Source of the DNA: Heliocidaris erythrogramma
Taxonomy: Eukaryota; Echinodermata; Echinoidea; Camarodonta; Echinometridae
Assembly (NCBI GenBank): GCA_025617745.1
Contig: CM046869.1
Location: 16,139,168-16,203,167 of the forward strand
DNA length: 64,000 nucleotides
Reading direction: 5' to 3'
The notes beneath the pieces were generated by a model. It was not told where the DNA came from. It did not search any database and saw only the letters and a list, made by a program, of their open reading frames with translations. A program made the position numbers and the translations under genes. This document shows positions 38,701 to 50,700 of the stretch, one piece after another; position 1 is the stretch's first letter, and the number at the start of each line of letters is the position of its first letter.

Positions 38701-41700
38701 ACGAAGCGCCAACACGTCGTCCCCTAGTCACGTGACCAGTAGTGGCGCGAAACCCGGGCCCGGCTCCAGGGTCTCTGTGAGGACCGATCTACCGCCCAGT
38801 ATGAAAGCTCGCCGTGGGAAGCTCGCTGCAGTAGCCTACACTCTCAGAAAGGAAAAAAACATGTCAACTAAGATCTTCGTCAAAGGAACAGACGTTCTGC
38901 TCCAGTACAAGGAAAAGACTGCCAGGGAATGGACAACCTACAAAGAATAGAGTAAGACATATCAAATCTTTTATAGCGAACATCGCCATTAATTTCTATG
39001 CAAAATTACACAACTCAATTAGTTATTACATTGTTATATAATGTATAGCCCTACGAACATTAGTACGTGAGCCTATGCAATTCATCAGTATGTCGCATAA
39101 GTGTTACCCACTCATTCTCTACATGTATATTAAAATAATATTACTCATAATCTAGTTCATAATATAAATTGTATACTTTGCATTATTCAAATAATTGTTG
39201 TACACGTGTCATAAAATATAATGGATTTGCTTATTTCACAGGCAAGGATTGTTCAATATTATACATGTACAAGTACTTATGAATAGGCCTAATTACATCA
39301 CCGTATACACTACGTCACTCTCAAATTTCGCCTGATAGCTAAATGAGTAATAATTGTCTAAGAGCGACTATTTTATAGGGTTATCATCAGTGTCTGTCGC
39401 AGTATTCATATTATATAAAAACGCACACCGATGTTAGATACTGGTAGGAGGATTGGGGGGGGGGAGGGATAGAACGACAATATCTGAGTAAATAAATGAT
39501 TTCTGGTCATTTTTTGCCCGTTAATCCTGAGTGGCCCAGATTTACTGCACATTCCCTCTCAAAATATACAGTATTTAACCCTGTATTTTATTTACAAGTT
39601 TCTTTTTCACTCATGTCAACCCAAACTCAATGTTATATTTTCTATGTTTTTCTACTCTTGTTCTTTAAATGTATTGCTTTAATATAGTTATGCTTATGAA
39701 TATGCCTAAATACTACTGCTAATTATTACTTTGCATTACGAAGGTTATTTTATGTAGGATTAGTCTGCGATAGGATGCAAACGCACTCTTATCGCCAGAT
39801 AAGTGAACCGCCCTCTAAGCTCAGGACTAGGACAGGACAGTTGCTGAGAATAGTTGTAAACATTAAGTTGTTTCAGAGTAAAGCCTTATTTTCATTTTTA
39901 TTAAATAACAAATTGAAATCAATTTTTGCAAGGTTTTCCCTAGCTGAGAGGCCAAGATTTATTGCACATTCCCTTTCAAAATATAAATTATTTAACCCCG
40001 TATTTATTAGTACAATTTCTTTTTAATTCATGTCAACCCAAGCTCAAAGTTACATTTTCTATGTTTTTCAACTCTTGTTCTTTAAATGTATTGCTGTAAT
40101 ATAATTATGTTTACGAATATACACAAATGCTACTATTAATTATTACTTTGCATTACGAAGGTTATTTTATGTCGGGTTAGTTTTGCTTACCCTCTTCAGA
40201 CGTAATTGAATAGCATATCGAATCATTTGATACTGAGAAAGGCAACATCTGCATGGGTAACATTCCTGTTATTCTCAATCTAACCTATTGTACAGTCTGA
40301 ATTGTGGTATTGTGGTATTCTAGGCTTATACGCCTGTCCCTAACACCCTTTTAAGAATTCATTAGTCATTCGTTTTTTACATTCTAATTTTATTGTTAAA
40401 TAATGCATTTTTAAATAACAAAGTGTCTCCAATTCAATGGGACTCACAATTCAGCCTATTGGCCTACATTCGAAAATAACTAGAGATAAATACACCAACA
40501 TTTAAATGAATTCAGTTGCCATTGTACTGAATATAGCCCCGCTCTCTCTCTCTCGTTCTCACTCTCTCCCTCTTTGTTTTTGTTTTGTCTCTTCTCTCTC
40601 CCAAACCTTCCTTCCTATTAGATTGGTGGCGGATGGCTCGACGGATCTGGTTCATCATCTGGCTGAAACATACTTGTAATGGGATGTCTTTCAATCACTC
40701 CCTTCCCGATAACATAAAATCTGCGTCATCCTTACATTCATTTAAAGCCTTAATGAAAAAACTTATCGTAACACAATATGACCATTAAATCATTGTGACT
40801 GTTGTAGTATTATTTTTAATATAAGTTCTGGACAATCTTCAGCTTAAAAGAGTCATTTTCTTTTTCTCTCTTCTTTTTGAATCTGTTTATACGGAAACTT
40901 CCAGAATTAAGCCATGCACACTGTACAAGATTTATTTTGTCCACTTATTTAACGATCTGCAAACAATTATCAAAATTATATATGCTTCCTGTAGCTTTTG
41001 CCTTTGAGGCCGCTATCCAGTCAAGCTATTTGCTTATGATAGACGGTCTCCTGCATGTAAAAAATCCTAGTTTCTGTTGGAAAATTTTACACTTGAATCA
41101 ATGAATTCACTTTGATTTTCAACTTGTTTTTTTTGTTGTTTTTTTTGCATAATGTATCTTATGTATTTTTGTACCTTTCCTATGATTATTGTATATAATT
41201 GTAATCTTCATTGATCATTCAATAAATGCAGAAAATAATCTGCCAAAAAACCCCCCCTATCCTCCCCCTCCTTTAATAGCAGGAAAAATCTGCCACCTCA
41301 CACTGTCCACCACTACTGGTAGACAGTATTAATACTTGAGATACATTGCTCCTATCTGCATGTAAGGGATCGGAGCGACCAAAATGCATGGTGATACCTC
41401 GCCTTTTGGAGCACTAGAAAGCTGATCGCAATACTGCAAGTTTTATTGTCGGGGGGGGGGGGGGTAGGGGAAAAAATATACAATTGAATAGACAGCCTAG
41501 GGTTTCTAAATGTTAAGAAACATTGCATTTATCAATATAGTAGGGACCGTGGTGACAGAGTGCAATTTTTAAAAATAATCATGGCAGAGTTCAGTGTCCC
41601 ATAAAAAAGTAAACACATTGCTCCCCATTAATTCATGCTAACATTGAATTGAAAGGTTAAATGACCTACCTTGTCACTTCCACATTGTACCACACATTAT

Positions 41701-44700
41701 TCTGTATGTCAATCTGGTTAGCCGATAACACTGCCGTTCCACTACCAAGATTGTAGAGTAATGAGATGAATCTATCTTTGATTCCTAATGTTATAAAATC
41801 ATCTTGGACTGACTGACCATGCCAGAGAAGAAGGCTATCAGAAGATGAGTTTGTGACACGAAACAACAGACGAAACTTGGTGGATGAAAACACGCTGAAA
41901 ACAAAATGGGGAAAAATAGAAAAAAAAATTACAAGAACATGCAACATTTGATCAGCTCTATCTAATCATGGATGCGAAGACAACCAAAATGAAAAATGAT
42001 GCACTATAAAACATGCATTTAGTTAATGACATTTTCTTAAGAAGGGAGAGGTGAGCTGTAATCTACAATTTTTCTCTTTTCTAGTTGGTAAAGTATTAAA
42101 AAAATAAAGAAAGGTTCTCTATAACTAAAATGTTTTATCAAATATATTGCTTGAGATATATTTAGCCATTTTTATCATGGTATGTACATGTAGGTCAACA
42201 ATGAAAATTGCATTATTTGTATCCATACTGGTGCATTAGGTGGATTACTTACATGTATATCCAATTCTCGCTACCCCAAATACGCAATTTCACCAACAGA
42301 TGGCGTTTGTCATGCAAACCACGCATGCGCAGTGCTGACAATATCCCGATTGGGTCGACAAGTGTTTGTCTTTTTGCATTGAAAATGTACACAGGTATTA
42401 CAAAAATCTTTGAGTTTGAGTATAAATTAACCGACATGTTTGAAAAGATACCATGATTTATTGAGACAATTAGTTGCATTTTCAAAATTTGAGTGGTTTA
42501 TGTCATGCGATCCAAAAATTTTTGGATCGCATTTTAACACTCATTTTATTCATAAGCCGTAGTAATTCAATACGGACCGGAAGTGAAGTTGACGAAGATG
42601 CGGACCATTTCCATGCATAATATTGCCCTCTACGTCGAAAATTGCATATTTGAGGTAGCGAGAATTACAGCAATACTGTACCTACATCCCACTAATGATT
42701 GGGTGATAAAAATACCATGCTATAACCACCAAAGCACATCAGTGTAATCACTGATATACTAAAACTAAAACTAATCCATGCTTTATAGTAATCTGATATT
42801 TTAAGTTGGAGAATCACAAATCAGCATACATAATTAAGCACAGCAAAGTTGCACATTTCATCATTATAAACATGAGAAAGAGCATGTATTTAGTTTGACT
42901 AGTATGGGTTTTCTACAGTCAAAGCAGCAAACATTATTTAGAGGGCATGTATGTAAGATATGACTAACCTTGCAAGCACTGCTCTATCAAAGGAGAGATA
43001 TCCTTTACCGCCAAACATAGGAATGGTGTATGTAGAAGCTGAAGGATGAAGATAGAACAAATATTTACAACAATTTTCTACCTGATCACTCAGGGCACTC
43101 CGGTGGTCTAGTGGTTATGACACTGGTCTAGTAATCCAGAGGTCACGGGTTCGAATCCCGCCCGGTTCCGCCTGTGATTTTTTTCACAGCACCCGGGCAA
43201 CCTATCACACAGCAGTAGCGTGTGTCACCCCCTTGTGGGCCGTTGGAGACAAATTGAATAAATTTATTTATGACATTATATCACCCGACGGATTAATTCA
43301 ATACCTTTGACTTGATAGTCCCCATATTGGGATAGTTTGAACCTGATCACTCAGGGCACTCCGGGCACTCCGGGCACTCCGGTGGTCTAGTGGTTATGAC
43401 ACTGGTCTAGTAATCCAGAGGTCGCGGGTTCGAATCCCGCCCGGTTCCGCCTGTGATTTTTTTCACAGCACCCGGGCAACCTATCACACAGCAGTAGCGT
43501 GTGTCACCCCCTTGTGGGCCGTTGGAGACAAATTGAATAAATTTATTTATGACATTATATCACCCGACGGATTAATTCAATACCTTTGACTTGATAGTCC
43601 CCATATTGGGATAGTTTGAACCTGATCACTCAGGGCACTCCGGTGGTCTAGTGGTTATGACACTGGTCTAGTAATCCAGAGGTCGCGGGTTCGAATCCCG
43701 CCCGGTTCCGCCTGTGATTTTTTTCACAGCACCCGGGCAACCTATCACACAGCAGTAGCGTGTGTCACCCCCTTGTGGGCCGTTGGAGACAAATTGAATA
43801 AATTTATTTATGACATTATATCACCCGACGGATTAATTCAATACCTTTGACTTGATAGTCCCCATATTGGGATAGTTTGAACCTGATCACTCAGGGCACT
43901 CCGGTGGTCTAGTGGTTATGACAATGGTCTAGTAATCCAGAGGTCGCGGGTTCGAATCCCGCCCGCTTCCGCCTGTGATTTTTTTCACAGCACCCGGGCA
44001 ACCTATCACACAGCAGTAGCGTGTGTCACCCCCTTGTGGGCCGTTGGAGACAAATTGAATAAATTTATTTATGACATTATATCACCCGACGGATTAATTC
44101 AATAACTTTGACTTGATAGTCCCCATATTGGGATAGTTTGAACCTGATCACTCAGGGCACTCCGGTGGTCTAGTGGTTATGACACTGGTCTAGTAATCCA
44201 GAGGTCGCGGGTTCGAATCCCGCCCGGTTCCGCCTGTGATTTTTTTCACAGCACCCGGGCAACCTATCACACAGCAGTAGCGTGTGTCACCCCCTTGTGG
44301 GCCGTTGGAGACAAATTGAATAAATTTATTTATGACAACAATTTTCTATATGGGAGGAAAATCCTGCCTCAGAATATGAGCATTTAACAATAAGTTTTAC
44401 TCCCCGAACAACAATGGCTACATTTTTCTTTTTCAAACAGAAAGAGGTACCTGCATTGTCAGGTTCATTTCCATGGAAGATATTTCATATTCGATCAAAC
44501 ACTATAAGCAAAAAAAATTTCTAACAATATTTTACAAACTTGGAGGCACAAAATAAGATGACTAGATATGTTTCACTTACTTTGATTACATGTTGGTCCA
44601 GAGAAGCCTAAATCACACAAACATGATGCTTCACCTCTATTACTCACATAACATGTACCTCCACTATGACATTGCTGATTGGCTGATAGGAAGTCACATG

Positions 44701-47700
44701 GTGATGTCTCACAGAGGTCACCTGATATATTAGAAGTTAAAATCATTTTGTTACTTTACTTATTTTGTATTTTTTAATCCAAGAAATACATGAAAAAAAA
44801 AAAATGAAGAGCAGTGAACCAATATGATGAGTCTATTTGGGACTCTGAGGGACTGCTGACACTATGTTGATACCTGAAGTGGATATTATTTGCATTTACA
44901 TAATTAATGTACACACAAAAAATACAGGATACCCTAAGATAAATAGTGATAACAGCAAGCATATGCATAGTGTTTATCTACAAAATTATGATATATTTGT
45001 AAAATCAGTACTGATTTTCTTATTTACTAGATAAATCTATATACCTACCTTCATGTATTTTCGCTTGTCTCTTGACTACGCAACCCAATCGGGAACTTTT
45101 ACACATAAGAGTCACAATATCGAGCGCACCCCCGTAATCCATTGTTATCCCCTTCGTCACTCATGTGCATTAATACGCAACAGCCATCTTCCTCTATTGC
45201 GAGCAACCCCAAGAGTAAAACATGTTGCTTGAAAGGAGAGGGGTAGGAGGGAGGGTCATAGGTAGGTATAGATTATCTAGTAAATAAGAAATTAATGCTG
45301 ATTTTACAAATTTAGTGCTATAAATCATATATACCTACCTATTTTTGCTAGACTAACACCCATTTAAGAACGGGCGGCATGTTTTACGTGAGGAAGGAAA
45401 CAGGATTACAGGGAAGACACTGCCGCCTTCAAGGTGGCCGATGCAAATAATTCCTCTCCTGCAGGAACATCCTTTAAATAGCAGGAAATGAATTGGGCGA
45501 ATGCCAATAGGCAGCCTTCATAATATCATTAAGCGTCACACCTTGAAATAGGGCCCAAGAAGTGCTAACACTACGTGTGCCATGAGCATGGGACTTATCA
45601 TCTGTTAAAAGAGCCTCTGGGCCGGCGCCCCGAACAGCTTCAACAATCCATCTAGAAATGGAATCAGAGGCTCTCGAGCGATAAGAAAGAGCTGATCATC
45701 TTTGCGACATGTCTTAGTCTTATCAATGTACCATTTAAGAGCTCTAACAGGACACCAAACCTTGTCCTCACGCACTGACAAGAAATCAGATCGTGGACAA
45801 AGAAAAACTTCAACAGGGCCAGAAGGAGCCATCTGGTTCTTGGCAATGAAAGAAGCTTTAGGAATCAACCTAACACCTTTTCTCTCCCAGTGAACATGAC
45901 CGGAACTAAGACAGAGGGCGTGAAGGGTGCTGAGCCTCTGACTAGAGGCAATGGCTACCAAAGAGAGCGTCTTCACCGTAAGATGGTGGAGCGAAGCTTT
46001 ACCTAATGGTTCGAAAGGAGATTTAGCCAGGGCTTCTAGAACCCGAGGCAAACTCCAAGACGGGACTAATTGAGAAAGAGGGGGACGTTTCAGAAAGAAA
46101 GACCGAATTAATCCACTCAACAGCGGGGAATTGGAAATCCCCGAACCATCCGGAAACCCTGTATGAATGGCACCGATCGCAGACCGGTACCCTCAGATAG
46201 TAGAGATAGACCTTCCTTTGTCAAACAGCGAGATTAGAAAATCCGCAATTGAACCAATAGGAGCCTTAGACAGGGTTTGATCCTGGGTCTTACACCATTG
46301 AGAAAAGGCTGAAAGACAGGAATTGTAAATTTCCCTGCGACTGGACATTACAAAGTCTGCCGCCCTTTCAGAAAGACCCGACTGTCTTGCAGATTCCCCG
46401 ATAGGGGCCAAGCAGTCAAATGAAGGGACGCTGGTCTGTGGTGAAGAATCCCCCAAAGGGGCTGCGACACCAGATCCGTTCTCAACGGAAGAAGAAACGG
46501 TTGAGCCACCAGAAGGCTCACCAACTCCGGGTACCAATTCCTCCTGGGCCAAAAGGGAGCGATCACAAGAACCCGAGCCCGATCTTCCCTGATCTTCTGC
46601 AAGACTTGTGGAATCAGCGGGAAGGGAGGAAAAGCAAACCCTCAAATGTACTCCCAACTGAGAGAGAAGGCATCCAGGGCCCAGGCCTCCCGGTCATGAA
46701 CTCGGGAGCAGTACCTCGGGAGCTGGCGGTTGAGAGCTGACGCAAATAGGTCTACCTCCAGCGGGCCCCAGTGATTGTAAATGAGGGAAAAGACCTCTGG
46801 ATGGAAGACACCTGCCTCGGGATAGGAAGTCCGCAATGAGGTTTTCCTGACCGGGGATGATAGAGGCAACAGATATGATCGCCATGTGACGACACCACTT
46901 CCACAGTTGTGCGGCTAGGGCATCCAGGGTGGCAGAACGAGTGCCTCCCTGCCGATTGATATAAGCCGCAACCGTGACGTTGTCCGTGAGAATCAGAAGT
47001 GAACGACGGAAAAGTCGTCATATGAAGTGAAGCAGGGTTAAGAAAACTGCCATGAATTCTAGGGCATTGATATGGGGTAGATGAGACCAGTCCCCCGAAA
47101 CCGTGCTGCCGTTGCAATGTTCGCCCCAACCTAGCCGAGAGGCATCTATCGAGACTGAAATCGACGGAAGGGGGTACGGAAGGACTTGCCTCGCGCGAGA
47201 AACGCAGAGTTTGTCCAGCGGGAGAGAAGGGATTTGATTTCTACTGGGACTGGAATCCAAACCAAGACAGAATCCCTGCACGGTTTGTAAAACCTGAGGA
47301 GATGCCTCTGAAAGGGCCTAATAAGGAGCCGGCAATCCTCTAGAACATCCACCAGACTGGCTAGATAACCCAAGAAATGAAGCCACTGCATGGACCTGAT
47401 CCTTCTGAGCCGCTGAGACAATAGTATCTTGTCTCGACTGGGCCGTGCTAATTGGTTCTGAATATCTATCACTGCCCCCCGAAAAAGTGGTCGCCGTGTA
47501 GGAATCAATTCTGACTTTTCCCAATTTATTAGGAAGCCTAAGTCTTGGGTGGCATTGACGAGCTTCCGACTCCGCTAGGAGGAGCCAATCGTCCAGATAG
47601 CAAAACAGCTGAAGGCCGCGCCTCCTCAGCGAGGCTGCCAAGGCAGCCACTACCCGAGTGAAGACCCGATGGGCTGGGCGCAGCCCAAAGGGAAGAGCAC

Positions 47701-50700
47701 GAAAGTCTCTGAAAGGAAGGAGAATCCCAGAAGGTCGCGTGAAGCAGGATGAATAGGGATATCAATCTCCTTTTGAAAAACTGTAGCGAATTGCCCGCCA
47801 AAGAGTGAGGGGCCCCGAGAAGGGACATCTCGGAGAAGTGACGGTATGTCAGTCCCCTTAACCCAGAGGGCGGAGAGGGCCAACACCCTACGGTGGTTTG
47901 TAACAGAAGCAGCGGCACCGGAGAGTTGTAACCACTGCAGATCCGCTAGAGTAAGCAGCAGGTCATCAATGACAATCTTATCACCCTCGGTGACATTCAA
48001 CTCGTCCACCCTGGATCTGAGGTCGGAAAGAGAGCCTTGAAATGCGGACAAGCGCATACCGGCTCTGATTTGGCCGCCGAAATGGCCCCAACGTCTATCC
48101 TCAGCCTTAAATGAGGAGGAAGTAAGCGGGTTGGGCGTACCCACCGCCAAAATCTCTGGAGAGAGAGATTTAGCTTTGAAAAAGCTATCACGATCTTGGG
48201 ATCTACAGGCAAAAGCCGTACCCTTAATCAGACCGGAGCGCCTAACGGGAAGCCCGGTCTCGATGTGGTCATACTCCGCAATGAAATCCTCTGAGGGGAA
48301 TACCCTTAGAGGGAACCTGTTGTCTGAACAATCAAAATCGAACCCTGCGTGCGGGTTGACTAAAAATCAGACTAAAACTAAAACAGACGTCCCCCTTCTG
48401 GTCGGAGCGACCGGTGGATTGGATTTATGATATCCAAACCACTAGAACCTGACGCCACCCGCTCCGAAGCCGCGTGCTCTGAGGTTGGCAAACTCTGCGG
48501 GGTAACACCACTGGGCAACTTACCTGCAGTCCTCCTCATCCCCCAAGTACGAAAGCCCGGTCTCGATGTGGTCATACTCCGCAATGAAATCCTCTGTGAG
48601 GGGAATACCCTTAGAGGGAACCTGTTGTCTGAACAATCAAAATCGAACCCTGCGTGCGGGTTGACTAAAAATCAGGGAGATATTTGGCCAACAAGGCAGC
48701 AGCCTCTGCCCCGCAAAGGGAAAGCGACTGAGGCTCTGCCTGCTCCACCAATGTCGATTCAGAAACCGAAACTTGAGAAGCAGACTCAAATTCTGGCACC
48801 GCTTGATTAGATTGGGACAATGGACGAATCAGGCAGATACTCCCATGAGTCACTATAGGTCTCCTCACCCGGCGGAGCCCCAAGGGCTGCAGGGGGAGGA
48901 GAATGGGGTATCGAGCACACACGGCCGAGCTTAGTCGGGCCGAAGAATCTCAGTGTCAGACCCCTGAAGAGGGATAGAAGCAGGGGCTGCGGTATCTGGT
49001 AAGAGAGACCAGCCCTGCCGCTGAGCGAAAACCTGCATCATGCTGAGTAGGATCAGACGGGGCAGCAGCGGGCAACGCCTTGCTTTTATTAGATGCGTCC
49101 TTCTTAGGCTTCTTTTTAGCTGGCTCAACAAGAGCCGAAGCCGTGACCCGCTTCTTGGGGTGTTTGACAGACTTCAGGCGGTTGTCCGAAACAACTTCGG
49201 AATCACGAACCAAACCCTCAACAGAGGGATGCCCGTCTCCCTCCAGGGGAGAGGTGTGCTGAGGGTATGTACCCAAAGTCGCGCACACACTACCCGCACT
49301 AGCTGAGCAACTAGAGGCTACAGCCATGGGTCGGGCACTCGAGGCGCCAAGTGCGAGGGCAGACTGGGACGTGGTCCCAGTATTCGCCCAGGTACTACTA
49401 ATAGTATGTGGAATGATTGTTGTTCTGCCTGTGGGCGGCAAAAGGAGGCCACTAGTAGTCGCGCACTCAGGTGACAACACCTGATGCTCCACAATGCGCC
49501 CTGAATTCTTAGCTCGAGTCTTCCCATCAGCTGGTAAATGCAACAGCCCAAGTAGCACTCGTTCCCCCATATGGTTTGGAAGACCGGGGGCTTGGGTAGG
49601 TAAACCCAGACCAACATGGACGGTGACCATGAGCTGCCCCGCAGTAGTGGCACGAATCCCCCCAAGTGGCTTTGTGAGAGTGCACGTAGCAGGCCAGGAA
49701 ACAGACGTCCCCCTTCTGGTCGGAGCGACCGGTGGATTGGATTTATGATATCCAAACCACTAGAACCTGACGCCACCCGCTCCGAAGCCGCGTGCTCTGA
49801 GGTTGGCAAACTCTGCGGGGTAACACCACTGGGTAACTTACCTGCAGTCCTCCTCATCCCCCAAGTACGAAAGTACTAGGGAAAGTTCTGGAAGGCTGAG
49901 TCATCTTGCTTTTTCGGAAGAAGCAAGTCTCAGTGACCTTACTGCCTCTTCTTCCGAACTCATATTGCTGCAATAAAACAGACAATAGAAATATACAAAA
50001 ATGATTTCAGAAAGCAGGCAATAAACCTAAAAATTTGGGATACAAATACCGTACAAACACTGAAACTGTAACAGGATCGGGGCAAACGGAAACACCAGCA
50101 AGACACATAGAAATAACTACGTGGGGCTGGTCGCTAAAAGGAAAATAATTGCCTGAAAAGGAACATAAAACTTCCCTTGCAATAGGCAAAAAGTGACACA
50201 AAAACACAAGAGTACTATAATCTAGAACGAAAATAAGTACAGAAAAGTGCTTTTAGGGCGTATAAGCACGCTGAAAAGATACAAGTTGACCTGAATTCAG
50301 GACCGCCGTGACTCGACAACCTAACTCGACAGGAGCGAGCAAAAAAAAGAGGAAGATCGCCGTTGCGTATTCCTGCGGGTGAGTGACAAAGGGGATAACA
50401 ATGGGTTACGGGGGTGCGCACAATATTGTGACTCATTTGTGTTAAAGTTCTTGATCGGGTAGCATAGTCAAGAGACTAGCATAATAGGTAGGTATATATG
50501 ATTTATTGCAGTAAATTAGTGCTTTTTAATGCGTGTAGGCGCACTGAAAAGATACAAAAAGACCTGAATTCAGGAGCGCTGTGACTCGATAACCTGACTC
50601 GACAGGAGCGAGCAAGAAAGAGAAAGATGGCCGTTGCGTAGTCATGCGTGTGAGTAATGAATGGGATAACACTGGATTACGGGGGGTGCGCACAATATTG

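Larger units (their letters stand above)
44998..50514 (-). mobile_element. DIRS element F (family 1 relative, diverged and rearranged)
   Basis: It starts after ATT (44995-44997) with TGTAAAATCAGTACTG and ends at GCAGTAA (50514) before ATT. It is 5517 bp with recombinase, RNase H, partial RT and a rearranged gag. A large deletion joins gag to the middle of RT. It is more diverged from C and E than they are from each other. Confidence 0.88.

Noticed and set aside
38522-38950. A host gene of 142 codons on the plus strand
   Set aside because: Its frame extends upstream past a stop into LINE ORF1 motifs, and its sequence follows the L1-type ORF1 C-terminal pattern.
43090-44230. Cluster of five functional tRNA genes
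   Set aside because: Acceptor arms pair poorly (about 4 of 7), the anticodon stem is imperfect, and the units share a SINE body, tail and a single target duplication.
43081-44334. CRISPR-like array
   Set aside because: Units are 261 bp with conserved linkers, not short repeats with unique spacers, and the genome is eukaryotic.
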